From NCBI GenBank assembly GCA_965218775.1, contig CBDCLS010000006.1:2356001-2420000 (forward strand): a stretch of DNA of 64,000 nt, written 5' to 3'. This document shows, piece after piece, positions 10,073 through 20,745 of this stretch (its first letter is position 1; each line of letters begins with the position of its first letter). The notes beneath the pieces are model-generated. The model ran no database searches and was not told the origin of the DNA. It worked only from the letters and a program-made list of their open reading frames with translations. Origin of the DNA: CAUZIZ01 sp965218775. Its GTDB lineage: Bacteria > Acidobacteriota > UBA6911 > RPQK01 > JAJDTT01. The translations under genes were made by a program, and so were the position numbers.

Positions 10073-11534
10073 CGCAGCCTATGAAACTCGACCGGTTGGT
10101 AGGGACCGCCGTGGGTTCCTCAAGGAACTCGGCTTGGGTGGCATCGCTCTGGCCAGCCTGCTGGCGGACCAGAAGGCGAGCGGTACGGAGGTCGTGCCGG
10201 CGGCTGACCCCAGCGCGCCACTTGCGCCCAGGCAGCCACACTTCGTACCCAGGGCGAAGAACGTCATCTTCCTGTTCATGGTCGGTGGCGCAAGTCAGCT
10301 TGAGACGTTCGATCCGAAGCCGATCCTGAAAAAGCACGCCGGAAGATTTGCACGAGACATATTCTCCATAGAAGACCTGGAGGGCCTTAACCCGGAGAAG
10401 TCGTACAAAAACTCGCGCATCGTTCCGTCGGTGTTCTCCTTCAAGCGCTATGGCCAGAGCGGCGCGTGGGTCAGCGAGATCTTCCCGAACCTGACCAAGG
10501 TGGTCGACGACATCGCATTCATCAACTCGATGCACACCGATTCAGCGCTTCACTCCGTCGGCCAGATCCTCATGCACACGGGTTATTCCAGACAGGGCCA
10601 CCCCAGTCTTGGCTCGTGGGTGACCTACGGGCTGGGGACGGAGAACCGGAACATGCCGGGATTCGTGGTGATGGCGGACGGCCGACCGACCGGCGGGCGC
10701 GCGCTTCACGATGCCGGATTCCTCCCTGGTCTCCACCAGGCCACGCTGGCGGACGTCCAGCCCGGGAATCCACCGGTGCCGCACATCAAGGCGCCGGCAT
10801 TTCTCAGTCGAGGCCAGCATCGCGCGCAGTTGGATCTGGTGCGGAAGTTGAATCGTCTCCATCGCGACAAGCATCGCACGCAGCCCGAGCTCGACGCGCG
10901 CATCGCTGCATTCGAGACGGCGTTTCGCATGCAGACGGAAGCGCCGGAGCTCTTCGATATCCGGAGCGAGCCAGACTCGGTGAAGGCGCTTTATGGCGAC
11001 ACCGACTTCGGGAGGAAGTGCCTGACGGCGAGACGGCTGGTTGAGAGCGGCGTCCGCTTCGTGGAGATTCTCGACGGCGCCCACGGGCGGCGATGGGACG
11101 CGCACGGCAACCGCGGCGGGCTCGTCAACAACCACCGCACGAACGCGGCGCGCACCGATCGCGGCATCACGGCCCTCATCATGGACCTGAAGTCGTGCGG
11201 TCTGCTCGACGACACGCTCGTCGTTTGGGCCACTGAGTTCGGTCGCACGCCGTTTGAGGAGGCGAATAAGGAGGAATCCCTCGGCCGCGGCCATCACCAC
11301 TACGGCTTCTCCATGTGGATGGCGGGCGGCGGCGTCAAGCCGGGGATCACGCACGGCGCGACCGACGAGCTCGGCATGCACGCTGTCAAGGATCCCGTCT
11401 CGCACCACGATCTCCACGCCACCATACTCCACCTGTTGGGCCTGGATCACGAGCGGCTCACCTTCCGCCACAATAGCCGCGATTTCCGCCTGACCGATGT
11501 CCACGGCAATGTGGTGCACGAGCTTATTGCCTGA
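10062..11534 (+). CDS. DUF1501 family exported protein
   Basis: 490 residues. The twin-arginine-like start (RDRRGFLKELGLGGIALASLLA) suggests Tat export. The family has an alkaline-phosphatase/sulfatase-like core: FLFMVGGASQLETFDPKP near residue 70, SMHTDSALHS, FVEILDGAHGRRWDAHGN, VVWATEFGRTPF, and GRGHHHYGFSMWMAGGGVKPG near residue 415. DUF1501 proteins are typically paired with DUF1549/DUF1553 cytochromes in planctomycetes and acidobacteria; the reaction is not established. Start ATG 10062 overlaps the end of the decayed partner gene. The gene itself looks intact, with no internal stop or frame loss, although its usual partner is destroyed. Confidence 0.85.
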   Translation: MFTDAAYETRPVGRDRRGFLKELGLGGIALASLLADQKASGTEVVPAADPSAPLAPRQPHFVPRAKNVIFLFMVGGASQLETFDPKPILKKHAGRFARDIFSIEDLEGLNPEKSYKNSRIVPSVFSFKRYGQSGAWVSEIFPNLTKVVDDIAFINSMHTDSALHSVGQILMHTGYSRQGHPSLGSWVTYGLGTENRNMPGFVVMADGRPTGGRALHDAGFLPGLHQATLADVQPGNPPVPHIKAPAFLSRGQHRAQLDLVRKLNRLHRDKHRTQPELDARIAAFETAFRMQTEAPELFDIRSEPDSVKALYGDTDFGRKCLTARRLVESGVRFVEILDGAHGRRWDAHGNRGGLVNNHRTNAARTDRGITALIMDLKSCGLLDDTLVVWATEFGRTPFEEANKEESLGRGHHHYGFSMWMAGGGVKPGITHGATDELGMHAVKDPVSHHDLHATILHLLGLDHERLTFRHNSRDFRLTDVHGNVVHELIA

Positions 11535-11674
11535 TGGGGGACTGTCAAGTTGATGCTGGCCAGAGGGCCTGCGACATAGAAGGGGGTTTTTTGCAGGAGG
11601 GCTCTTTTCGTCACCCTTAGTTTGTAGATTATACTCTACAACTATGACCTACTGGTCTATCCTAAGGGGGAACA

Positions 11675-12355
11675 ATGAGCAGCATCGAGGAACTGGAAGC
11701 TGAGCGCGAGAGCATTTTCGAAGAACTTCGCGCTATGCGGTCGCTGGAAAGGGGCAGCATTAACGAACAGTACCTCAAAGGTTCGGTCCAAGGGCAACGG
11801 GAGCCGGTGCTTCGGGGTCCCTATTTCGTGCTGTCTCGGTATGAGGGAGGGCGAACCGTGAGCCGGCGCCTGAAGACGCCGGAGGAAGTGCAGGGGGCGC
11901 GCGAGGACGTGGCCCGGCAGCAGCGGTTTGTCCAATTGTGCAGGCAGTTGGAGGAGCTGACGCACAGGCTGGGAGAGTTGGAGCGTAGCCCGGGGGAGGG
12001 GCAGGAGAAAAAAAACGATCCAAGCGACGGTCGAACAGGATCGGGAAGTGAAGTTGATCGTAAGCCGGGCGGTTTTCGGCTCGGGGGTCGACTTAGAGGC
12101 CTGGGAGTCCGCCTTGCGGGCGGCCGTGCTTGCGGCGGGCGCTGGAGTGCTTGCGGATCTGCTGGAGGAGGTGGGCTCGGGGAGGCGTCGGCCAATGCCG
12201 GTTTGCGAGTGCGGCGCCGTCATGGAGAGCCGAGGACAGCGCCCCAAACAACTGCGGACGGTGCTGGGCCCGGTCAACTGGAGCCGTTCTCGCTATCAAT
12301 GTCCCTCGTGCGGGCAGACGCGTTATCCGGGGGACGAGGAGTTGGATGTGGGTGA
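11675..12355 (+). CDS. Upstream ORF of ISKra4-like element (DUF6788-like)
   Basis: The recognisable part is the first 115 or so residues: MSSIEELEAERESIFEELRA, RGPYFVLSRYEGGRTVSRRL, and RFVQLCRQLEELTHRLGELE. This coiled, charged protein resembles the small DUF6788-like proteins that sit in front of ISKra4-family transposases. After an A8 run at 12008-12015 the reading frame continues as low-complexity GR-rich sequence that overlaps the transposase, and that part is probably not translated. The A8 tract lies just before the transposase frame opens, so slippage there could fuse this ORF to the transposase. It may help DNA binding during transposition; not proven. Confidence 0.6.
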   Translation: MSSIEELEAERESIFEELRAMRSLERGSINEQYLKGSVQGQREPVLRGPYFVLSRYEGGRTVSRRLKTPEEVQGAREDVARQQRFVQLCRQLEELTHRLGELERSPGEGQEKKNDPSDGRTGSGSEVDRKPGGFRLGGRLRGLGVRLAGGRACGGRWSACGSAGGGGLGEASANAGLRVRRRHGEPRTAPQTTADGAGPGQLEPFSLSMSLVRADALSGGRGVGCG

Positions 12356-13343
12356 CACGGGACGTTCTCCGGGGGTGCGCCGGATGATGGCCCGGGCGGG
12401 AAGCCAGTCCTCTTTCCAGGAGGCCAGCGAAGACTTGAGGGTCTACGCCGGAATCGAGGTGGGAGCCAAGGAAGTGGAGCGGGTGGCCGAAAGCGTCGGC
12501 GAGGCGGCGTCTCGCTGGAGTGTGCGGGAGGGTGAGCAGGCGGTGGCCGAAAGCCAGTCGGGGCGGCCGCCGATTCCTATTTTTTATGTGTGCATGGATG
12601 GTACGGGGGTTCCCATGACGGCCCGTGAGAGGGAGGGAAGGCGGGGCAAACAGCCCGATGGCACGGCGCGGACCCGAGAGGTGAAGCTGGGCTGTGTCTT
12701 TACCCAAACGGGGCGGGACGAAAAAGGCAGACCCAGGCGCGATCCTCAATCCACCACCTTCATCGGAGCCATTGAAACGGCCGACGCGTTCGGATGGCGT
12801 CTCTACGGGGAAGCCCGGCGCCGAGGGCTGGATCGCGCCGAGAGGGTGGCGGTGCTGGGAGACGGCGCCCAATGGATCAAAGGCATCGTCGATCTACACT
12901 TTCCCCAAGCCGTCCAGATTATCGATCTGTATCATGCCCGAGAGCATGTCTCGGATCTGTGCAAACTGCTTTTCGAGCAGCAGCGGCAAATCCATCGCCA
13001 TCGAATGCGCTGGTGGACTGATCTGGACGAAGGAAAGATCGAGAAGATCGCCAGCGAAGCTCGGCGCTACAACGTGGGCCAGGCGGGAAGCCGGAAAGAA
13101 GTCGAGGGCGAGGTCGCCTACCTGGAAAGGAACCGAGAGCGAATGCGCTACGCCGACTTCCGAAGCCAGGGACTTTTTGTCGGCTCTGGGGTTGTGGAAG
13201 CGGGATGCAAGACCGTTGTCGGACAGCGCCTCAAACAGTCCGGCATGGAATGGTCTTTGCGAGGAGCCAACGCCATCATTGCTCTTCGCTGTGTCCGCAA
13301 GTCCAACCGCTTTGAAGACTACTGGGAATCCCGCGCCAGCTGA
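12048..13343 (+). CDS. ISKra4-family transposase
   Basis: 431 residues from GTG 12048, but the frame is open upstream to the A8 run (TIQATVEQDRE), so the natural product may be a slippage fusion with the preceding ORF. It has a zinc-finger-like CECG...CPSCGQTRYPGDEELD region, an acidic site in YVCMDGTGVPM, VLGDGAQWIKGI, IIDLYHAREHV and a C-terminal GSGVVEAGCKTVVGQRLKQSGM block. These are hallmarks of ISKra4 transposases. No internal stop is seen and both inverted repeats are present, so the element could still be active. Confidence 0.85.
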   Translation: MKLIVSRAVFGSGVDLEAWESALRAAVLAAGAGVLADLLEEVGSGRRRPMPVCECGAVMESRGQRPKQLRTVLGPVNWSRSRYQCPSCGQTRYPGDEELDVGDTGRSPGVRRMMARAGSQSSFQEASEDLRVYAGIEVGAKEVERVAESVGEAASRWSVREGEQAVAESQSGRPPIPIFYVCMDGTGVPMTAREREGRRGKQPDGTARTREVKLGCVFTQTGRDEKGRPRRDPQSTTFIGAIETADAFGWRLYGEARRRGLDRAERVAVLGDGAQWIKGIVDLHFPQAVQIIDLYHAREHVSDLCKLLFEQQRQIHRHRMRWWTDLDEGKIEKIASEARRYNVGQAGSRKEVEGEVAYLERNRERMRYADFRSQGLFVGSGVVEAGCKTVVGQRLKQSGMEWSLRGANAIIALRCVRKSNRFEDYWESRAS

Positions 13344-13376
13344 TTACCCCCTTTTATGTCGTAGGCCCCTGGCCAG

Positions 13377-13945
13377 ACGACACCGAGCCAGCAAACACCC
13401 TAGCTCAACCCCACCGGAACCAACAGCGCCTCTGGTGCGTAGGTTAATATCTCAATAGGTCGTCCTTTGGGCTCGTACATACTTGCTGATAGCGGGTCTT
13501 ACCTGGTATTCGTGCATTTCCACGCGCCGAATTGATCCGTTACGCCATCGAGTCCAAGCTGGTCGTCTGAGGCTTGCCCCCGTCCATGTTTTTCAGTGCC
13601 GCCCCTCCCGTGACAGCCCTCATTAGGAAACTGGAAGATCCAACCTGTATAGGTAATCTTTCCTGCTTGTACTAGGTAAAGTTTCCTCTCCAAAGCCCGT
13701 AAGTTTGCCGATTGTAATCCTGGCCTGTGGGCTTCATCTTCTGTCTTGTGGGCGCATCTGGTACTGGAAGGGAGGTCCATTGCTTCCTTGGGAGGGCTTG
13801 CTTGAGGGTTGACCGTCGGTTGAGCCCGGGTAAGTCCTCCCAAAACTGTTTCCCCTTCTCGAACCACTAAATACGCCACAGCTTTCCCTCCCTTAATTGT
13901 GAGAGAGCTGGGAGATGTGGCCGGTCCCCGGATTAGAAAAAGGAG
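13377..13945. other. Non-coding gap with a duplicated regulator tail
   Basis: About 570 bases without a credible gene. Positions 13524-13653 are a near-copy of the end of the NarL-type regulator gene and its downstream flank at 21325-21453 (separate entry). The rest shows no recognisable coding sequence. AGGAG at 13941-13945 serves the following protease gene. Confidence 0.5.
13524..13653 (+). repeat. Duplicated 3' end of response-regulator gene
   Basis: Reads AELIRYAIESKLVV followed by TGA and about 80 bases that match the regulator terminus and downstream flank at 21325-21453 with few changes. Both copies end at CAACCTGTATAGG, after which the sequences diverge abruptly. The rest of the regulator is absent here, so this is a relic of a duplicated locus or of a lost paralogue. 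Confidence 0.8.
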
Positions 13946-13954
13946 ATGGATCTA

Positions 13955-16900
13955 ATGCGACAAGGTTCTTCCAAACTGGAGCGCTCCTTGCGAGAAAACT
14001 GTGACCTTTTCGTCAAGCGCGGAAGCATGATGTCATGGCGCTGGGCACTGTTGCTGCTGGCCCTGCTCCTCCCTTCCCAGGGACTCGTCCTGGCTCAGCT
14101 CAGCAAGCAGGCTCCGGACTTCGATGTCCGAGGGCCCAGGGAAAGTACGCTTCCTGCGCCGGCAGCGGCGGTGTTGCCAGAGCAGAGCCAGGCCCTGACT
14201 GACTTGAGCGACGAGGCCGAGGGCGATCTCACCATTTCCTGGAGCGCTCTCACCGGTGCTCCCAGCAGGGTGGGACGTCGGGGTGGCACCTTGACTCTTC
14301 CCATGAACGCGCCGCCTCACGCCATCGCCAACGTATTCCTGTCCCGCTTCCGCTCGCTCCTCAATCTCTCACCGCAGGACGTGGCGGAGATCGAGTTCAG
14401 CCGGGACTTCACCACCCAGCACAATGGGGTCAGTCATCTGACGCTGCAGCAGCAGGCCTCGGGGGTCGACGTCTACGGAGGAGGGATCAAGGTCAGCATC
14501 GATGCAGAGGGGCGGATCATCAACGTCTCGGGGGAGCCCATCCCCAACCTGCACTCGAGTGTCAACATCAATACGCCCGTGATCAGCAGCGACGAAGCCG
14601 TTCTTGCGGCAGCTGCCGCGGCAGGAGTTAACAATGTCTCCGAGTCCTCCTCACTTGGCCTCATCTATTTCCCTCTGGCGCCGGGTAACGTGCGCCTGGC
14701 GTGGAAAGTCACCTTTCAGGATGCGGACTCCCCCAACCTCTACGAGTCCATCGTGGATGCGGTCGACGGGACCGTCCTCTGGCGCCAGAGCCTGACCGAC
14801 TACAATCACATCCCGGCCCAGGGGCAGGTGTTCACCAGTGACAGCCCAGAGCCGAATACGCCCAAGGACAGCCCCATTACGGGAGTCTCTCGCCAGACGG
14901 TGTCTTTCACCGGCGAGGACTTCTTCCCCCACGACGACCCCCACTACGACTGGTGGGACGGTGCTGACAGAATTATAACCACCAGCAACAACGTGGATGC
15001 CTATCTCGATGTGAATGGAAACGACGTGGCTGATACCGACAGCCGTGCAGAGGCCGCCGACGAGGACTTCTCCTTTGCCCTCGATCTGGCCATGGATCCC
15101 ACGACGTATCAGGACGCGGCCGTCACCAACCTCTTCTACTGGAACAACCGCCTCCACGATTTCTTCTACCGGCTGGGATTCGACGAAGCCTCGGGGAACT
15201 TTCAGGACGATAACCTGGGCCTGGGAGGGATACTCGCATTCGGAGGAGATGCTGTAAATGCCGAGGCCCAGGACAACAGCCAGCCGCCTAGCATGGACCC
15301 CGATGATCGATCGCTCTGTAACGCCAACATGAGTACCCCCGGCGATGGTAGTTCTCCCAAGATGCAGATGTTTCTGTGCGTTTCGAAACGCTGTAGTGAG
15401 AACGAATTTAAGGGTTGCAGAACAAATGCCGATTGTTCCGGGACCTGCGATCCCTGGACCGACAATTTCCCTACACCAGAGCGGGATGGCGACTTCGACA
15501 ACGTGGTTATCGGCCATGAGTACACGCACGGCGTCCACAAACGCCTGGTGCCCACGATGGGAAACCAGAGAGCGAATGAGGGCTGGAGCGACTACTTTGG
15601 CCTCTCTCTGGTAGCGGAGCCCGACGATCCCTATGACGGTGCCTACGGAGTAGGCGACTACCTCTTCAACTTGTTGGGAGACGGCATCCGCAGCTATCCC
15701 TACAGCACAGATCTGAGCGTCTATAAGCGGACCTACGCCGATATCAACGACAGGGCCTCGTGCGCCGAAAAGGTCTGTAGCGGCGAGCTCGACAAAATCT
15801 GCAGCGAGGACTCAGACTGCGACGCTGGACAGGAGTGCGACAGCGTGAAATGCGAATTCCACACAGACTGTCAGGAGCCGGTCACGGAGGCTGACCTGGG
15901 TCTCTGTACCCCCTCAGTGAGCATCGGACGGGTGAAGTCTGGGCCAATGCGCTCTGGATCGCCAGGATGAACCTGATCGAGAAGTTCGGCTACGCCTCTG
16001 GGGCCAACACCATGAACCAGGTGATCATCGACGGCATGAAGATGTCCCCGGACAATCCTACCTTCCTGGACGGCCGGGATGCCATCCTGGATGCCGATCT
16101 GGCCACCAACGGGGGTGTCAACTCGTGTCTGATCTGGGACGCCTTTGCCCGCATGGGCATGGGGGTTTCGGCCCTGACGACGGATAAGAACGACATCACT
16201 CCGCCGGAGGCCTTCGACGTTCCGACCGCCTGTGCGCCGGTCAGCCAGGTGAATGCGCCCTCCGACTTCGGAGAGGTCTGCGAGGGTGATTTCTCCACCC
16301 TCACACTCACTGTCTTCAACACCGGCTCCGGTGATCTCATCCTCTACGGCGTAGAGAGGACGGACGGGAGTGACGATATAACCGTCGATTCCCAGCCTGA
16401 GACTCCGGTCTTCGTCAGTGCCGATGCCCACGTCGACTTCACGGTGCGCTGCTCGCCCACCACTGGAGGCACCAAAACCGCCACCATCACCGTCGAGAGC
16501 AACGATACCGCCAATCCCACCAGGGACATCGTGTACACCTGTGACTCAGGACAGGCGACCCTAGATACCGTCTACGATGGCAGCTACGGCAACGTCTGTC
16601 TGGGAGACAAGTTGACCCAGGAGCTGCGCATCCTGAACGAAGGAGCGTGTGTTTTCGAGGTTGACGACATTACCATCTCAAACGTTGGCGACAACGATTT
16701 CAATCTGGCAACCGTCATGAGCTTCCCCTTCACGGTAGCGCCAGGGGGCGAAATAACGGTGCCCATAGAGTTCGAGCCCGTCGGAGATACCGATCCTGAG
16801 TCGGCGACCATTCGCATCTACCACGATGCCGACAGCCCGCCAAGTCCCAAGACGCTCTCAGCGAACGGTCATTCCGAGGACGCGGTTGTCAATACTTTGA

Positions 16901-18420
16901 TCGCCAACGCCGGATCCTTCGGCGAGGTATGTGCAGGCGACTTCTGGGATCTGGACCTGGCGGTCAACAACGATGGGACCTGTCCTCTGGAGATTGACAG
17001 TGCAACGATAGTCCTGGGAGCCAATGCTCAGGGCGGTGACTTCTCCACGCCCGCGGGCAACGCTGCTGGGACCATCGTGGAGCCGGGCAACTCGGTGCAA
17101 TTGCCGATCCGGTTCTCACCTTCGGCCTTCGACAACGATCCACCGCTGGAGCGTCTGGGCACGGTCGAGCTGGACAGCCACACCCATTTGGCCTCACCTT
17201 CGACTCTGCCCACGGACTCGACGCCCATCAGCGGAGCGGTTCCGCCGCCGGACATCAACGTGGCCATCGCCAACAGCGGTGATTTCGGCAACGTGTGTAA
17301 GGGAGACCACGCCGACCTCAATCTCACGCTCTTCAATCAGGGGAAGTGTGATCTAACTATCACCGACATCAAGATTATGGGCGCAGATGCAGACTCGTTC
17401 GAGTTGCCTTCGATTCCTCCCCTGCAGCTGCCGCTGGTGCTGAGTCCGGATGCCGATTTCAATCTGCCTATCCGCTACGCTCCAGATGAATGCACGGACA
17501 TTCCGGAGACGGCGACGATCGTGATCACCAGCGACGACCCGGACGACGATCCGGTGAATATCCCCATCAGTGGCACGTCACCCTGTCCGAACCTGGTAAT
17601 CGATCCCGTCGCCCTGACGGCACTGTATTCCTTCCCACCGACGGTGGTGGACACGCAGGGTACCCTGGGCTGCTTCTCTGAGCAGAACGTAGTCCTGCGC
17701 AACGAAAGCGAGTGCCCGTTGACGATCACAGATATCTCCGCCGAAGGGACTCTCAATTCACTGGACTTTGGGGTGACTGCGCCCACCGAGTTCCCGATCT
17801 TTCTGCCCGGAGGTGAGGAGACGCTTGACGTCACTGTGAGGTTCACGCCTCAGTCCGATGACAATCCTCTGGCTCCCAGCGAGCTGGTCGGAGCGCTCAC
17901 AGTGGTGAGTGACGATCCTGACGATATTCCTGTTGGTGAAAGGATGGCCGACCTCTGTGGAGAGAGCGCGGCCCAGAGCGGCGTTCGCATCCTGGTGACG
18001 GACATCAGCTCGGGTACGGACGTGCCCGTGGATGAGGTGGACAGCATCACCATCCAGTCCAAGGGCAAGAACCGGCCTGGTCCCATCAACCTCATGTTCA
18101 CGGATCGGCCGCTTGTTCCCGACGCGATGGTCTGCGGCAACTTGGTCCTGTACCACGTGGATCAGGAGACGCTACCGTCGACGGCGACCACGGGAAGCAA
18201 TCCCAAGTCGTCGTACCAGAACAAGGCCATGGAGGGGAACCTTCAGACCACGGAGAACTACAGTTTGAACCAGTGTGAGTTCCGCGAGTCCCAGCTCCAG
18301 CTGCAGGACTCGGATTCTGAGGACTGTCTGCTGGCTCCGAAGGGAGCAGATTGCACCACAGACGGCGAGTGCTGCTCGGGCAAGTGCAAGGGTCCCAGCG
18401 GTGCCAAGACCTGCAAGTAG
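13955..18420 (+). pseudogene. M36 fungalysin metalloprotease with Ig-like repeats and knottin-like tail, frameshifted
   Basis: ATG 13955 is preferred (AGGAG nine bases upstream); in-frame ATG 13946 is also possible. A hydrophobic segment (WRWALLLLALLLPSQG) is the signal peptide, followed by an FTP-like propeptide and the M36 catalytic domain with HEYTHGVH (first His residue 521) and NEGWSDYF. Two Cys-rich inserts (CRTNADC, CSEDSDC) lie inside it. At about 15909-15920 the frame is lost; the protein continues one frame over (GEVWANALWIARMNLIEKFG, then NPTFLDGRDAILDAD) to 18420. A sixth C in the C5 run at 15909-15913 would restore it. Downstream are about five choice-of-anchor/ASH-like repeats (DFGEVCEGDF, SYGNVCLGD, SFGEVCAGD, DFGNVCKGD) and a six-cysteine tail. 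Intact, it would be a secreted protease of about 1,490 residues. Confidence 0.85.
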
Positions 18421-18447
18421 GTCACCCTCCAGTTCAAGTTCATGTTC

Positions 18448-18479
18448 AGGCGGGGGCTCCGGCCCCCGCCTCTTTTTTT
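18448..18479 (+). terminator. Rho-independent terminator after M36 gene
   Basis: A 10-bp GC stem (AGGCGGGGGC / GCCCCCGCCT) with a TCCG loop followed by T(C)TTTTTTT, 28 bases after the stop codon. Confidence 0.9.
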
Positions 18480-18705
18480 GCTTGCGATCCGAAATGCAGC
18501 CGCCGTCCCGGGAGTGGCTTTTCCAAAGTCCGTTTCCAGCCGAAAGATGGCCAAGCAGCGGTGGATTTAAGGTTCGAGAGCTGATAGGTTTTGACAATTC
18601 TTCATGGAGAAGCCAGGTGCACTCGGATCTGGCGTTAATATGAGGAATGTCGGTCTAGATCAGTTTCTCACCAGCCGGCAAGGCGGATCCGCACACGGAG
18701 GAAAG

Positions 18706-20745
18706 ATGGCAAACCAGGACAAAGTCGCGCAAGGTGGACTGGGGAAGGCGAATCGGCAGCTGCGGCGGCAAGTCGATGACCTCACACTACAGCTGGACGA
18801 AGTGAATGGGAAACTGAGTGAAGAGATGGCAGCACGGCGGCGTTCGGATGGACGCCTACGCCCATTGTTGGAAACGACTGAAGCCATACCTTGGGAGGCG
18901 GATGCCGAAACCTGGATCTTCACCTATGTCGGCCCTCAGGCTGTCGAACTATTCGGCTATCCCCGCGAGCAGTGGTATGAGAAAGATTTCTGGGCCTCTC
19001 ACATACACCCGAACGACCGCCAATGGGCCGTCAACTATTGCCTGAGATGCTCTTCGCGTTATCAGAGATTCGACTTCGAGTACCGGCTAATCTCGGCTCA
19101 AGGTGAAAGTATCTGGCTGCATGACCTGGTGACGGTGGAGTTGAAAGAGGGAGTTCCGCATCTATTGCGCGGCTTCATGATCGATATAACAGAACGCAAA
19201 CAGGCGGAAAATGCCCTCGCTGAAAGCGAACGCCGGTTTCGCCTCATGGCAGACACGGCCCCGGTCATGATCCGGATGTCCGGGCCGGACAAGCTCTTCA
19301 CCTATTTCAACAAGCCCTGGCTCGATTTCACAGGCCGCAGCCTGGAAGAGGAGCTGGGCGACGGCTGGGCGGCGGGAGTTCATCCCGACGATCTGGAACG
19401 GTGTTTGGAGACTTACAAAAGCGCTTTTGAGGCCCGACGCGACTTCAGGATGGAGTATCGTCTGCGGCGTCACGATGGCGAGTACCGCTGGATGGTCGAT
19501 ACCGGTACTCCCAGCCCCGCATCCGACGCGACTCTGATCGGCTACATCGGTTCTGCGATTGACATCACGGACCTGAAGCGGTCAGAAACGCTGCAAGCCG
19601 GCAACTACCTGGTCCTGGAAAAACTGGCCATGGGACAGCCGCTGGGGATGGTCCTGGAAGAGTTGGCCGTCACCATTGAGAGTCAGTTGGAGCCGGATGC
19701 TCGCTGCTCGATCCTGCTAATGGATGAGGACGGCATGCATCTTCGCCACGGTGCGGCACCCAATTTGCCCGAGGAGTACAACCAGGCGATCGAGGGCCTG
19801 GAGATCGGTCCCCGGGTCGGCTCGTGCGGCACGGCTGCCCATCGCGGCGAACGGGTGATTGTCAGCGATATCAGGACCGATCCGCTCTGGAAGGACTATC
19901 GTGACCTCGCTACCCGGTTCAACCTGGGCTCCTGCTGGTCGGAGCCGATTTTCTCCAACTCCCGCCAGGTCCTGGGGTCTTTTGCCATCTACCATTCAGA
20001 ATCGCGCAGCCCAACCCAAGCCGAGTGTGAACTTATCGAAAAAAGTGCCTCCCTGGCCGGCGTCGCGATCGAGCAGGCCCGCAGAGAAGAGGCCCTTCGT
20101 GAACTGAGTGGTCGGCTGATCAACGCCCAGGAGACGGAGCGGCGAGGATTGGCCCGTGAACTGCACGACGATCTCACCCAGCAAATGGCGGTCTTGGCGA
20201 TGGAAGTTGCGGATATCGAGCGACACAGTGACCTTCCGGACTCGGTGCGGCGACGGATGGAAGGTATTCAAGCCCGCCTGATCCGAAGTTCCAGAGATGT
20301 TCACAACCTGTGCCGGCGGTTGCATCCCTCAATCCTGGATGATCTGGGTCTGAAGCAGGCCATCCGTTCGGAATGCAAGACTTTTTCCGAACAAACCCGA
20401 ATCGAGGTCGAGTTCGATCACCATGTCGTTCCGGAGGACCTGCCCAGAGAGATGGCTTTGAGCTTGTACCGGATCGCACAGGAGGGCCTGCGCAACATTG
20501 CCAAACACTCTCAATCGCCCCGGGCCCGTGTGGAGCTTTCCAACTCGGACGGTGAAATCCGGCTGATCGTCCAGGACAGCGGCGTCGGCTTTCTTCCCGA
20601 AAAGGCGAAAGGAAAGGTGGGCCTGGGCCTGGTCAGCATGAAAGAGCGTGCCAGAATGAGTGGCGGCGAACTGACAGTGCAGTCCCTCCCGGGTGAGGGC
20701 ACCCGAATACAAGTCCGGATTCCGCTGGGGGATAACAACGGATGA
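18706..20745 (+). CDS. PAS-PAS-GAF sensor histidine kinase (NarX/DegS-type HisKA_3)
   Basis: 679 residues from ATG 18706, chosen because GGAGGAAAG directly precedes it; the frame extends 34 codons upstream. A coiled coil (about 10-50) leads into two PAS domains, the second with the PAC-like HDGEYRWMVDTGTP and GSAIDITDLKRSE. A GAF domain follows (SQLEPDARCSILLMDEDG ... GSCGTAAHRGERVIVSDI). The dimerisation domain is HisKA_3, with RRGLARELHDDLTQQM and phosphoacceptor His487, then HATPase_c (EGLRNIAKHSQ, VQDSGVGF, GLGLVSMKERA). No membrane helix is seen, so sensing is probably cytoplasmic. The stop overlaps the following regulator start (ATGA), marking a co-translated two-component pair. The signal is unknown. 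Confidence 0.9.
   Translation: MANQDKVAQGGLGKANRQLRRQVDDLTLQLDEVNGKLSEEMAARRRSDGRLRPLLETTEAIPWEADAETWIFTYVGPQAVELFGYPREQWYEKDFWASHIHPNDRQWAVNYCLRCSSRYQRFDFEYRLISAQGESIWLHDLVTVELKEGVPHLLRGFMIDITERKQAENALAESERRFRLMADTAPVMIRMSGPDKLFTYFNKPWLDFTGRSLEEELGDGWAAGVHPDDLERCLETYKSAFEARRDFRMEYRLRRHDGEYRWMVDTGTPSPASDATLIGYIGSAIDITDLKRSETLQAGNYLVLEKLAMGQPLGMVLEELAVTIESQLEPDARCSILLMDEDGMHLRHGAAPNLPEEYNQAIEGLEIGPRVGSCGTAAHRGERVIVSDIRTDPLWKDYRDLATRFNLGSCWSEPIFSNSRQVLGSFAIYHSESRSPTQAECELIEKSASLAGVAIEQARREEALRELSGRLINAQETERRGLARELHDDLTQQMAVLAMEVADIERHSDLPDSVRRRMEGIQARLIRSSRDVHNLCRRLHPSILDDLGLKQAIRSECKTFSEQTRIEVEFDHHVVPEDLPREMALSLYRIAQEGLRNIAKHSQSPRARVELSNSDGEIRLIVQDSGVGFLPEKAKGKVGLGLVSMKERARMSGGELTVQSLPGEGTRIQVRIPLGDNNG

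Larger units (their letters stand above)
11556..13376 (+). mobile_element. ISKra4-like insertion sequence
   Basis: Bounded by imperfect terminal inverted repeats of about 31 bases. The left end is CTGGCCAGAGGGCCTGCGAC and the right end, read inward, is CTGGCCAGGGGCCTACGAC. Both then continue ATARAAGGGGGT. It carries a small upstream frame and an ISKra4-type transposase. No target duplication is evident (left flank GTTGATG, right flank ACGACAC). It lies 21 bases beyond the DUF1501 stop. Confidence 0.8.
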
